From: Kaistia defluvii
Lineage (GTDB): Bacteria > Pseudomonadota > Alphaproteobacteria > Rhizobiales > Kaistiaceae
Assembly: GCF_026343955.1 (NCBI RefSeq)
Contig: NZ_JAPKNI010000006.1
Span: 124,001-188,000 of the forward strand
Direction of reading: 5' to 3'
Length of the DNA: 64,000 bases
Shown: one piece after another, positions 24,030 through 32,582 of the stretch
Numbering within the stretch: the first letter of the stretch is position 1
Layout: each line of letters starts with the position of its first letter
Notes under the pieces: generated by a model
Databases searched by the model: none
Seen by the model: the letters and a program-made list of their open reading frames with translations, nothing else
What the model was told of the DNA's origin: nothing
Program-made: the position numbers and the translations under genes

Positions 24030-27000
24030 ATGCCAATCGAGAATTCTGTTATCCGGGCTGGCGGGGCTGCGCCAGCCAGGCGGCTGAAGCGGCTTCGTGC
24101 CACGACCAGCCTCGCGACCTTGGGCCTGGCCGTATTCGGCCTTCCGGCGGCCGGCATCTTCATGCCGACGATCGCCATGGCAAACAATGAGTGCGGCACC
24201 GTTGGAAACGGCACCGATGGCTCGGGCGATATCGCCACCTGCGGCAATCTTACCGCCCAGAACAACGGCATCACCTACAGCCAGGGCGGCAGCCAGACGG
24301 ATGCCTTCACGCTGGTGCTGAATGGCACGCAGGTCCAGAAGGGCGTGAAGATCAGCAACAACAGCGGCGCTGGCGGCACGGTCGAATTCCAGACCAATGC
24401 CGTGCCCAGTGCTCCGGCGGCGTCGATCACCAATGGCCGGAATTTCAACGGCGACGCGGCGGTCGACATCAACACGGTCGGCACCAACGCCGCCGTGACG
24501 ATCAAGCACAATTCCGGCTCGATTACCGGTGGCGGCGGCACGTTCGGATTTCATGACGGCATCCAGGTCCAGACCTCGGGCTCGAATGCGCCGATCAGCG
24601 TCTCGACCGGCGAGGGCACCTCGGTCTCCGCTTCGACCGGTTCCGGCATCAAGCTGCGGGCCACCGGCGGTGCCGACATCACGGTCAACGTCGACGGTTC
24701 GGTTACCAGCAGTTACGCGATTTTGGGCGTTGCGGCCGGCTACGGCATTGATGCCCGCGCCAGCGGCGGCGATGGCGACGTCATCGTCCATGTGACGGAG
24801 AACGGCTACGTTTCCAGCACGCTCGGCGGCATTCGCGGCGAAGCGACCGGCGCAGGCAACGTCACCATCACGACGGCCGAGGGCCGGACCGTGAAGGCGA
24901 CGTCGGGCGTGCTCGGCATCGGCATCCAGGGCCGGACCGTGAACGGCACGGTCGATATCGAAACCGGCGAGGGCTCGACCACCTCCGGCGGTCTCGCCGG
25001 CATCCGCGGCGAAGCGACGGGCAGCGGAAACGTCGAGATCACGACGGGTGACGACAGCTTCGTCACCGCGACGTCGGCGCTCGGCACCGCGATCTACGGC
25101 GAGGTCCAGGGCGGCACCCTCGATATCGATGTCGGACGGGGCACCACGGTTTCGGGGGGCCTGTTCGGGGTCAGCGGCAGCGCAACCGGCGCCGGCTCGG
25201 TCGACATCACGACCTATGACGGCAGCACCATCGCCGCCACCAACCCGCTGGGTGTCGGCATCGTCGCGACGGTGACGAACGGCCCGGCCCATGTCGAGAC
25301 CTATGGCGACATCACCGATGGCCTGACCGGCATCGCCGCGAGCGCGCTTGGCAGCGGCAACGTCGAGGTGATCGTCCGTCGCCAGTCCGACATCACCACG
25401 GACCTGACCGGCGTCGCCGCCAGTTCGACCGGCTCCGGCACGGTCTATGTCAGCGTCTATGGCGATATCACCACCACTTCCGCCCTGGGCAACGGCATTT
25501 CCGCCACCTCGCTGGGCGGCACTGGCGACATCGGCATCAACACCTGGCGCAGCAGCGAGATCAACACGGCCGGCGACGGCATCGTGGCGCTGATCACCAA
25601 TGCCAACAGCGTTGGTGAGATCGAGATCTGGGCCCGCGGCGACATCAACACGACGGATGCCAACAGCGCCGGCATCCGCGCCAGCAGCAACGGAACCGGT
25701 GACGTTCGTGTGGCGACAACGCGCTCGTCGGACATCACCGGGGCCGGCAATGGCGTGGCCGCGACGGGGCAGTCGATCTGGCTCTACAATGACGGCGACA
25801 TCAGCACGACGGGCACGGAATATCTCGTCCGCGCCGGTAGCGGCAATGCAGAGCTGTGGAACGATTACAACGGTGACATCAACACCGGTGGCCTGACCAG
25901 CAAGCTCGTGGTGGACAATACCGGCGGCACCGGCAGCCTGACGATCTACAACCGTGGTGAAATCTACGGCACGCTCGCGCTCAACGACGCCAACAATGCG
26001 TTCTACAACTCCACCTATAGCTGGCACACCAGCGGCACGTCGACGTTTGGTGGCGGCGATAACCTGTTGTCCAATTCCGGCGGCATCTATGCCGGCGAAG
26101 ATGGCGATACCGTTCTCGACTTCGGGGGTGGCGTCGATACGTTCCAGAATACCGGCACGTTCTTCTCGCAGGGGCTGACGACAACTCCGGGTCTCGAGAC
26201 GTTCAACGCCGTGGACGGCGCCATCGACATGAGCTGGTTGGACAGCGATGCGGTCGATGTCGTCGACATGTCGACGACCGACTACCACAACACGGGCGCA
26301 GCCGGGCTCATTGTCGATGCCTATCTCGGCGCGGAGGGCTCGGTCAGCGACATGCTGAAGATCGGTTCGATCTCCGGCGAAGGCGTCACCTATGTCGGCG
26401 TCAACGACCTCGACGTCGGACCCGGCGTCTATAATCCGACCGGCATCGGCATCGTCGACGTGGCGACGACGGGTTCGGCGAAGGCGGGCGATTTCGTGCT
26501 CGATGGCGGCCCGATGGCGAAGGGTCTCTGGAACTTCGACATGTTCCTGGACAACGACGGCAACACGGCCTGCGGCGGCAATGATTGTTTCGTGCTGGCC
26601 AGCTACGCCAATGCCAGCGCGTATAATCTCTCCGAGTTCACCGGACTTGCCCAGGGCGTCTGGAACACGACGTCGGATAGCTGGATCGACCGGGCCGGCG
26701 ACCTGCGCGTCAGCGCTGCCGGGACGGATCCCTCGAAGCGTTCGGGCATCTGGGGCCGGATGATCGGCAATGGCGCCAGCCGCAGCACGGATACCACCAT
26801 CACGCCGTTCCAGAACCAGTCGGTCAAGATGGATACCGGCTACGACCAGACGCTCTGGGGCTTCCAGGCCGGTCTCGACCATGAGTTCGATGGCACGGTC
26901 GCCGATGGCGTCCTGATCGCCGGCGTGCTGGGCGGCTATGTCACCAGCGATGTCGATTTCGACAACGGCGAAAGCGTCAAGCTCTCGGGCCCGCAGGTCG

Positions 27001-27563
27001 GCGTCTATGCGACCTGGGTGAAGGGCGGTCTCTATGTCGACGGCCTGGTCAAGGGCGACTTCCTCAAGGCGGACTACAATGTCGGCGGCGCGGATGACAG
27101 CACCGATGCGACCACGATCGGTGTCCGCGTCGAGTCGGGCTATCGCTTCCTGACCGCGACCGGCATGTTCATCGAGCCGAATGCCAGCCTCGCCTATGCC
27201 CATACCAAGATCGACGACATCAATATCGCTGGAACGGCGGTGAACTTCGACAATGGCAATGGCCTCGAGGGCAGGCTCGGTGCGCGCTTCGGTGGCTCGG
27301 CGCTCAAGGACGGCGTCAAGTACGACCCGTATCTGAGCGTCGGCATCGCCGGCGACCTGCTCAGCAAGAACCAGGTCTTCCTGGATAGCGGTCCGGGCCT
27401 CGTCGTCGAGGATGATGCGCCGGACGTCTTCGGCGAAGTGGGCGCGGGCATCAACATCTTCTCCAGCAAGAGCGGATGGACGGGCTTTGCCAAGGCGGAC
27501 CTTCGCTTCGGCGATGATTATGTCGGCGGCACCGGCAAGATCGGCGCCCGCTGGGCCTGGTAG
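24030..27563 (+). CDS. Autotransporter (type Va secretion) with repetitive beta-helix passenger
   Basis: About 1177 residues. The long signal peptide has a basic extension (RRLKRLRATTSLATLGLAVF) and cleaves near AMANN. The passenger (about 55-900) is Gly/Thr/Ser-rich with 30-40-residue repeats around GIRGEATGSGNVEITT-like units, predicting a parallel beta-helix; it has only a few cysteines. The C-terminal barrel (about 910-1177) starts GIWGRMIGNGASRS and ends GARWAW, an outer-membrane insertion signal. The ATG at 24030 follows GGGAGCGGCAGG; ATG 24012 is an alternative. Likely a surface adhesin or structural exoprotein. Confidence 0.88.
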   Translation: MPIENSVIRAGGAAPARRLKRLRATTSLATLGLAVFGLPAAGIFMPTIAMANNECGTVGNGTDGSGDIATCGNLTAQNNGITYSQGGSQTDAFTLVLNGTQVQKGVKISNNSGAGGTVEFQTNAVPSAPAASITNGRNFNGDAAVDINTVGTNAAVTIKHNSGSITGGGGTFGFHDGIQVQTSGSNAPISVSTGEGTSVSASTGSGIKLRATGGADITVNVDGSVTSSYAILGVAAGYGIDARASGGDGDVIVHVTENGYVSSTLGGIRGEATGAGNVTITTAEGRTVKATSGVLGIGIQGRTVNGTVDIETGEGSTTSGGLAGIRGEATGSGNVEITTGDDSFVTATSALGTAIYGEVQGGTLDIDVGRGTTVSGGLFGVSGSATGAGSVDITTYDGSTIAATNPLGVGIVATVTNGPAHVETYGDITDGLTGIAASALGSGNVEVIVRRQSDITTDLTGVAASSTGSGTVYVSVYGDITTTSALGNGISATSLGGTGDIGINTWRSSEINTAGDGIVALITNANSVGEIEIWARGDINTTDANSAGIRASSNGTGDVRVATTRSSDITGAGNGVAATGQSIWLYNDGDISTTGTEYLVRAGSGNAELWNDYNGDINTGGLTSKLVVDNTGGTGSLTIYNRGEIYGTLALNDANNAFYNSTYSWHTSGTSTFGGGDNLLSNSGGIYAGEDGDTVLDFGGGVDTFQNTGTFFSQGLTTTPGLETFNAVDGAIDMSWLDSDAVDVVDMSTTDYHNTGAAGLIVDAYLGAEGSVSDMLKIGSISGEGVTYVGVNDLDVGPGVYNPTGIGIVDVATTGSAKAGDFVLDGGPMAKGLWNFDMFLDNDGNTACGGNDCFVLASYANASAYNLSEFTGLAQGVWNTTSDSWIDRAGDLRVSAAGTDPSKRSGIWGRMIGNGASRSTDTTITPFQNQSVKMDTGYDQTLWGFQAGLDHEFDGTVADGVLIAGVLGGYVTSDVDFDNGESVKLSGPQVGVYATWVKGGLYVDGLVKGDFLKADYNVGGADDSTDATTIGVRVESGYRFLTATGMFIEPNASLAYAHTKIDDINIAGTAVNFDNGNGLEGRLGARFGGSALKDGVKYDPYLSVGIAGDLLSKNQVFLDSGPGLVVEDDAPDVFGEVGAGINIFSSKSGWTGFAKADLRFGDDYVGGTGKIGARWAW
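24828..25771 (+). repeat. Passenger-domain coding repeats
   Basis: Imperfect repeats encoding units such as GIRGEATGAGNVTITT, GIRGEATGSGNVEITT, GVSGSATGAGSVDITT, GIAASALGSGNVEVIV and GVAASSTGSGTVYVSV. Spacing is about 100-170 bases. They form the rungs of the predicted beta-helix and offer sites for recombination. Confidence 0.7.
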
Positions 27564-27943
27564 GGGCGACCTGCAGAAACGACAAGCCGCCGGCCCCAGG
27601 GCCGGCGGTTTTCTTTCTGGCGCTCCCTGAGTCGCGCGCCGGCCGGGGGCGGGCCTGCACCAGGCGCCCTCGGGGGATCCGGCGGCCGGGACGGGCGAGC
27701 TGGAAAAGACGAACTCCAAGGTTCGGCGGATCGACCGTTTCTCGGCCTTTGCGCCGATGCGGCGGCGATCCCGGACGTCGCGTCTGTGGTACTTTTCCCA
27801 GCCTTCGCTCGTGATCGTGCCGGAACGGCATCTTCCGCTGGCATGTCGGCAGCGCTCGTCTATAGAGAGACATCTATGGCGCTCTTGCCGTCGCGGAAAT
27901 CCGGGGCGAGGTTGGGCGCATTGTTTCATTTCGGGGGATTCAG
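27564..27943. other. Spacer between autotransporter and IalB gene
   Basis: 380 bases. After the terminator the sequence is GC-rich with only shadow reading frames. GTGGTACTTTTCCC and CTATAGAGAGACATCTATGG near 27786-27880 may belong to the promoter of the IalB gene at 27944. Confidence 0.35.
27584..27616 (+). terminator. Rho-independent terminator of the autotransporter
   Basis: AAGCCGCCGGCCC-CA-GGGCCGGCGGTTTTCTTT, 20 bases after the stop codon: a strong GC stem with a T-rich tail. Confidence 0.92.
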
Positions 27944-28486
27944 ATGTTTCAGGGAATCGTGCGCGGCCTGCGGCCTTCGCTCTTCACCGCCGCGCTGCTG
28001 CTTGCCGCGCCCGGCCTCGCCTCGGCGCAGGACAAGGGCGGCGATGTGCCCGTCCTCGGCGCCAACAAGGCGGCTGCCGGGCCGAACTGGCTCAGCACCT
28101 GCCAGGGGCCCGGCCGCGCCGCCGAGCTCGAATGCCAGATGGAGCAGCGCGCGGTCATCTCCGGCTCGGGCCAACTGATCGGTTCGATCACCATCCGCGT
28201 GCCCTCGCAGACGCGCAAGCCCGTGCTGATGATCCGCGGGCCGCTCGGCCTGTCGCTGGCCGGCGGCGTCACCATCGATGTCGACGATGCCTCGCCGCTG
28301 GCGCTGCCGTTGCAAACCTGTGACGCCGGCGGCTGCTATGCGGGGGCGCCCGTCTCGGACGAACTGCTGGCCGCGATGTTCAAGGGCCAGAAGCTCAATG
28401 TGACGTTCCAGAATCTCAACAAGGAAGCGATCAAGCTGCCGATGTCGCTGGCGGGCTTCTCGGCCACATACGGCAAGATCAAGTAA
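27944..28486 (+). CDS. IalB-family invasion-associated protein
   Basis: A 180-residue precursor with a signal peptide (cleavage near LASAQD, residue 28). The fold matches the invasion-associated locus B family: WLSTCQ near the start, a conserved four-cysteine pattern (Cys in STCQGP, LECQME, LQTCDAGGCYAG) and the RVPSQTRKPVLMIRGPLGL core. IalB proteins are periplasmic or outer-membrane associated in Bartonella and Brucella relatives; here probably general envelope proteins. The ATG at 27944 follows a GGGGGATT site. A second family member follows. Confidence 0.85.
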   Translation: MFQGIVRGLRPSLFTAALLLAAPGLASAQDKGGDVPVLGANKAAAGPNWLSTCQGPGRAAELECQMEQRAVISGSGQLIGSITIRVPSQTRKPVLMIRGPLGLSLAGGVTIDVDDASPLALPLQTCDAGGCYAGAPVSDELLAAMFKGQKLNVTFQNLNKEAIKLPMSLAGFSATYGKIK

Positions 28487-28494
28487 GGCGGCGC

Positions 28495-28530
28495 GACGGA
28501 AGGGGGGCTCTGCCCCCGGGGCTTTCCGTC
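28495..28530. terminator. Hairpin between the two IalB genes
   Basis: GACGGAA...TTCCGTC outer stem with an inner GGGGG-CTCTG-CCCCC stem. There is no T-run, so it may attenuate or protect transcript rather than end it fully. Confidence 0.5.
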
Positions 28531-28566
28531 CCGGTAGAGATCGATGGCGAGCGGGGGCGCCGAGCG

Positions 28567-29187
28567 ATGCGCGACGCATATGACGAAGAGGAATCGGGCG
28601 GGCGGCCGGTCCTCTGGGGGATTTTCGCGGTATTGTTGGTGGCGTTTGTCGTCGCGGTCGGGCTGACCTGGCGCGGCGCGGGACTCGATCGCGTGCTGGC
28701 GGTCGTCGGCATCGACCGAAGCGCGAGCGAGACGGCGCCCGTCATCCATGCCGCCGATGTCGGCGCGCCGAGCCTCGAGGTCGGCGAACGGGTCGGCGAC
28801 TGGTTCGTCGCCTGCGACGCGCCGGCGAAAGGCTGCTCCCTCACGCAGACGGTCCGCCAGCCGGGCATGACGGCTGCCTCCTGGCGGATCGAGCGGAATG
28901 CCGCCGGCGAACTCGTCGGCATATGGACCCTGCCTACCGGGATCATGGTCGGGCGCGGCATGCAGCTGGCGCTCGACGACGGCAAGCCGAGCGTCGTCCC
29001 CTATGATTCCTGCGCGCAGTCCTCCTGCGAGGTCCGCGCCAAGCTCGGGCCCGACTTCGTCGAGCTGATGCGCGCCGCGCGCAGGACCGCCACCACCGTG
29101 ACCCTGAAGGGCGGCGCCACGCAGACCTATGGCTTCAGCCATGACGGCCTCGCCAACGGTTTGACGCGCCTGATCGCCGCCAAATAG
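28567..29187 (+). CDS. IalB-like protein with N-terminal membrane anchor
   Basis: A 206-residue protein. Unlike its neighbour it has a cytoplasmic acidic start (MRDAYDEEESGG), one membrane helix (GIFAVLLVAFVVAVGLTW, residues 18-35) and a periplasmic IalB-like domain (VGDWFVACDAPAKGCSL, WTLPTGIMVGRGMQLALDDG, YDSCAQSSCEVRAKLG) with four cysteines in the family pattern. It is probably an inner-membrane-anchored paralogue co-transcribed with the secreted copy. Confidence 0.75.
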   Translation: MRDAYDEEESGGRPVLWGIFAVLLVAFVVAVGLTWRGAGLDRVLAVVGIDRSASETAPVIHAADVGAPSLEVGERVGDWFVACDAPAKGCSLTQTVRQPGMTAASWRIERNAAGELVGIWTLPTGIMVGRGMQLALDDGKPSVVPYDSCAQSSCEVRAKLGPDFVELMRAARRTATTVTLKGGATQTYGFSHDGLANGLTRLIAAK

Positions 29188-29307
29188 CCGGCGCGACCGG
29201 CGCGGCATTGACGTTACGTCATGCGCTTGTCAGCATGATCCCGAAGCCTGCAGCGGATCCGTCTCCGGCGGGACTTCGCCTGGATCGTCCGGCAGGGGCA
29301 GGGGCGT

Positions 29308-30603
29308 ATGAACGGCAATCCGGCAACAGCGTTCCGCTTCGCGGTGCTGGCAGCGCTCGGCCTGATGCTGGCGAGCGATGCGCTGGGCGGACCCGTCCGC
29401 TATGCCCTCGCGCCGATCGGCCTGGTCGGTCTCTCCTATGCGCCGTTCCTGATCGCGGCCGTCCTGATCCTGGTCTACGGGCTCGCGGCGCTGGCGACGC
29501 TCAGGCCGGATCCGTTTGCGATCGCCATCTTCCTGCCGGCCTTGCTGTGGCTGCCCTACGCCCTGCTGCTCGGTCTTCCCAAGGCGCAGGTCGCCTTCGG
29601 CGTCTACACCTGGGTGCCGTTCTTCCTCGGCATGGTCGCGGTGGCCGCCGGAGCGAGGATGGCGGCGCTACGGTGGATCGCCGGGGTATGGGCCGTGGCG
29701 GTCATCGGCGTGTTCGCCAATGCGATGATGCCGTTTCCCTGGGTCGGCGAGAGCTACGAGATCCTGGGCGTTCAGGCGGAGTTCGCGCGCGAATGGCAGG
29801 CTTTCGGCATCGAGAGGCTGCCGGGCTTCTCCCGCGCAAGCTTCACGGCCGCCAACCAGATCACGATCGGCGGCGCGCTGCTGCTGGCCGGCGAAATGCG
29901 GCGGACCGCGAAACTCGCCGTCTGGCTGCTGTCGATCCTGGCCATCGCCCTGACGACGTCGAAGGCGCCGCTTGTCGCCATCCTGGTCGCGCCTTTTTGC
30001 CTCGCCTTGTATGACCGGCTCCCCGCCATCCGTTGCTTCCGATTCAGCCAGTGGCTCCTCGGCGGCCTATTCGCTTGCGCGATCGGCCTTCCCCTGGCGG
30101 CGTTGGTCGGGTTTCGGTTCGGAGAAACCGGAAACCTGACCTTTCTGTCGCTCGGCTCGGTCGGCGTGCGGATGGACGAGATGTGGCCGCGCGCCTATGC
30201 GCTGCTCGATCCCCTTTGGCCACGTCTCGCGCTGGGTGTCGGATTTGGCGGCGTCGGGGCAGGGCAGGCCTATTTCGATGCCGCGCGATTCAGCCCCGGC
30301 GACAATCTGTTCGTGTTCCTCTTCGTGACGTTCGGCTTCGGCTCGCTCCTCTTTGCCGCCCCGTTCTGGCGGGGCAATCGATGGCTGTTCCAGGCTGCGC
30401 CGCCGGCCCATCGGCAACTCTTTCTGGTCGCCATCCTCGTGCTCGTCCTCGGCACGATGGCCAATATCGTGGAATCGGTGATCCCGGGCTTTCTGCTGGG
30501 GATGCTGGCCGGCAAGGCGCTTGATCCCCGCGCCGCGGCCTTCGAGGGCCCGCCCGCCATCCGGTCAGGGCGGCAGCTGCGGCTCGACCCGGTGCGGTTC
30601 TAG
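29308..30603 (+). CDS. O-antigen ligase/polymerase-like membrane protein
   Basis: A 431-residue protein with about eleven hydrophobic helices and one larger extracytoplasmic loop (about residues 150-210, including GFSRASFTAANQ). The topology is that of O-antigen ligase/Wzy-type polysaccharide enzymes, though I cannot point to catalytic residues. It overlaps no gene and ends two bases before a glycosyltransferase gene, which supports a role in surface polysaccharide assembly. Confidence 0.6.
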   Translation: MNGNPATAFRFAVLAALGLMLASDALGGPVRYALAPIGLVGLSYAPFLIAAVLILVYGLAALATLRPDPFAIAIFLPALLWLPYALLLGLPKAQVAFGVYTWVPFFLGMVAVAAGARMAALRWIAGVWAVAVIGVFANAMMPFPWVGESYEILGVQAEFAREWQAFGIERLPGFSRASFTAANQITIGGALLLAGEMRRTAKLAVWLLSILAIALTTSKAPLVAILVAPFCLALYDRLPAIRCFRFSQWLLGGLFACAIGLPLAALVGFRFGETGNLTFLSLGSVGVRMDEMWPRAYALLDPLWPRLALGVGFGGVGAGQAYFDAARFSPGDNLFVFLFVTFGFGSLLFAAPFWRGNRWLFQAAPPAHRQLFLVAILVLVLGTMANIVESVIPGFLLGMLAGKALDPRAAAFEGPPAIRSGRQLRLDPVRF

Positions 30604-30605
30604 CG

Positions 30606-31847
30606 ATGCGGATCCTGGTCGTCGCCGCGCTCTATCCCCCCGACAGCCGCGGCGGCGCCGAAAATTCGGCCGCGAACCTGACCCGCTGGCTGGCGCGGCA
30701 GGGGCACGAGATGGCCGTGCTCACCACCGCGGGCTCGCCGGCCGAAGAACTGCACGGCGTCGAGGTCGACGGCATCCGGATCTGGCGGCTGCGCACGGCC
30801 CATCTCTATCCCGCCCGTGACGCGCCGATCGCGGCGCGCTGGAAGAAGCCGATCTGGCATCTGCAGGACCATGCCGATCCCCGCAATCCCCGCCTGGTGG
30901 CCAGGGTGATCGAGGCGTTTCGGCCGGATTTCGTCAACATCCATTTCGTGCAGGGGATCGGCTACAACGCGCTTTGGGAAATTGCCCGCGCCGGCGTGCC
31001 GACGCTGTTCCTGCTGCATGATCTCGGCCTCGCCTGCATGCGGATGTCGATGTTCCGCGATGGCGCCAACTGCGCCCGGCAATGCCTGGGCTGCCGGATC
31101 TCCAGCCGCTACAAGGCCGCGCTGATCGCCCGCTTCGAGCGGATCGGCTTCTGTTCGCCCTCGCGCGCCAATCTGGCGGCGCTCTCGGCGCTTTTCCCGA
31201 TCGCCCGCTATCCCCACACCAGCATCCCCAATCCCAACCTCTATGATCGGCCGGGCGGGCAGCGCTCCATCTCCGATCCTGTCCGGCTGCTCTATGTCGG
31301 CCGGCTGCATCGCAGCAAGGGTGTCGAACTCTTGCTGGATGCGGCGGCGGCCCTGGCGGCCACGCATCGCTTCGAACTGACGATCCTCGGCGGTGGACCC
31401 GAGGCGACGCGTCTGCAGCAGCGCTATCCCGCTTCGTCCTGGCTCCGTTTCCTTGGGCACGTGCCGGAAGCGGAGGTGGCGGATTTCATGGGCGATGCCG
31501 ATCTTTTGTGCGTGCCCTCGCTCTGGCAGGAAAACTGGCCCGGCGTGGTGGTGCGGGCGCTGGAAATGGGGCTTCCGGTGCTGGCCAGCGATATTGGCGG
31601 CCTGCCGGAATTGATCGATCGCGGCCGAACGGGCGATCTCGTGCCGGCGGGAGACCGCGCCGCATGGATCGCCGCGCTGGGGCGGGTGCTCGAAAATCCC
31701 TTGGAACTGGCGCGCTGGCGGCGGAATGCGGAGGCGATCCGCGGGCGTTACGACCAGGACCGCCTGGGCGAGCGGATGCTGGCCTTCATGGCTGCCATCG
31801 CCGGATCCTCCGGCCCGGCACGCGAAACGGACGACCCCGAGGGCTGA
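30606..31847 (+). CDS. GT4-family glycosyltransferase
   Basis: A 413-residue GT-B enzyme. N-terminal Rossmann domain with [20 protein letters not shown] (the Gly-rich donor loop), a Cys-rich loop (NCARQCLGCRISSRYK) found in a subset of GT4 enzymes, then RLLYVGRLHRSKGVELLLDA and the EX7E region PSLWQENWPGVVVRALEMGLPV. Transfers a sugar from a nucleotide-sugar to a lipid-linked or saccharide acceptor. The ATG is two bases after the stop of the O-antigen-ligase-like gene, so they form an operon. Confidence 0.88.
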   Translation: MRILVVAALYPPDSRGGAENSAANLTRWLARQGHEMAVLTTAGSPAEELHGVEVDGIRIWRLRTAHLYPARDAPIAARWKKPIWHLQDHADPRNPRLVARVIEAFRPDFVNIHFVQGIGYNALWEIARAGVPTLFLLHDLGLACMRMSMFRDGANCARQCLGCRISSRYKAALIARFERIGFCSPSRANLAALSALFPIARYPHTSIPNPNLYDRPGGQRSISDPVRLLYVGRLHRSKGVELLLDAAAALAATHRFELTILGGGPEATRLQQRYPASSWLRFLGHVPEAEVADFMGDADLLCVPSLWQENWPGVVVRALEMGLPVLASDIGGLPELIDRGRTGDLVPAGDRAAWIAALGRVLENPLELARWRRNAEAIRGRYDQDRLGERMLAFMAAIAGSSGPARETDDPEG

Positions 31848-31848
31848 T

Positions 31849-32433
31849 TCAAATGTCGATGTCGGGCCGCTTGGCCGTGCCGGCGAGGATGCGAGCCGGA
31901 ATGCCGACGGCGGTATGCCCGGCCGGGATGTCGCCCAGCACCACGGCGTTGGCGCCGACCGTGACGTGATCGCCCAGCGCAATGTCGCCAAGGACCTTTG
32001 CGCCGGCCGATATCCGGCAATGATCGCCGAGCGAGGGCACACCCGCCCTGTCGGGTTCGCGCCGACCGAGCGTCACCTGCTGGAACAGGGTCACGTGCGA
32101 GCCGACCACGGTTCCGGCGCCGATCACGATGCCGGTTGGATGCGGCATGTAGAGGCCTCCGCCGATCCGGGCATCGGGCGCGATGTGGCAGCCGGTCGAG
32201 ATCGTCGCGCCATACCAGAGCAGGCGGCGAAGCAAGCGGCCGGCGAGCGGCACGCGGATTGCCGCCTCCTGCAGGCGGATCGACAGCGCCAGCTGAAAAC
32301 CGGGTTCCAGCAGGATGAGGCGAAGCAGCAATCGGAAATCCGCCGGCCGCCCCGTCGCTTTGGCCCAGGCGTGAAAATCCTGCCGCAGCTTGTCGAAGGG
32401 CGATGGGCGCGCCGTCGGCGTCGCATCCGTCAC
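31849..32433 (-). CDS. Hexapeptide acetyltransferase (serine acetyltransferase-like)
   Basis: About 194 residues. N-terminal helical part (DKLRQDFHAWAK..., RLILLEPGFQLALSIRLQ), then a left-handed beta-helix with GCHIAPDARIGGGLYMPHPTG and hexapeptide steps, closing IPAGHTAVGIPARIL. It resembles CysE-like enzymes found in exopolysaccharide clusters. A GTG at 32433 with GGAG nine bases upstream is chosen because no ATG with a site exists; the longer frame to 32559 is unlikely. It converges on the glycosyltransferase gene end. Probably acetylates a surface sugar; CysE role less likely. Confidence 0.7.
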   Translation of the reverse strand: MTDATPTARPSPFDKLRQDFHAWAKATGRPADFRLLLRLILLEPGFQLALSIRLQEAAIRVPLAGRLLRRLLWYGATISTGCHIAPDARIGGGLYMPHPTGIVIGAGTVVGSHVTLFQQVTLGRREPDRAGVPSLGDHCRISAGAKVLGDIALGDHVTVGANAVVLGDIPAGHTAVGIPARILAGTAKRPDIDI

Positions 32434-32582
32434 GATGCCTGGCTCCGCGGGCGCTGCGCGGCGCCCATGGACGAGCTGATTTCCGGAGCCTGCTGCCGCA
32501 TCGATGCCCCCGCCTCGGAACGCGGCAGCCAGTCTGGACGGGAATGGCGCGGGCGGCAATGCCTGCCTTTCCCGCGCGCGCC

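Noticed and set aside
23826-27929. A 1367-codon open frame antisense to the autotransporter
   Set aside because: It is an artefact of high GC and biased third positions; the translation is Arg/Ala/Asp-rich low complexity without domains, and the sense strand has a clear autotransporter.
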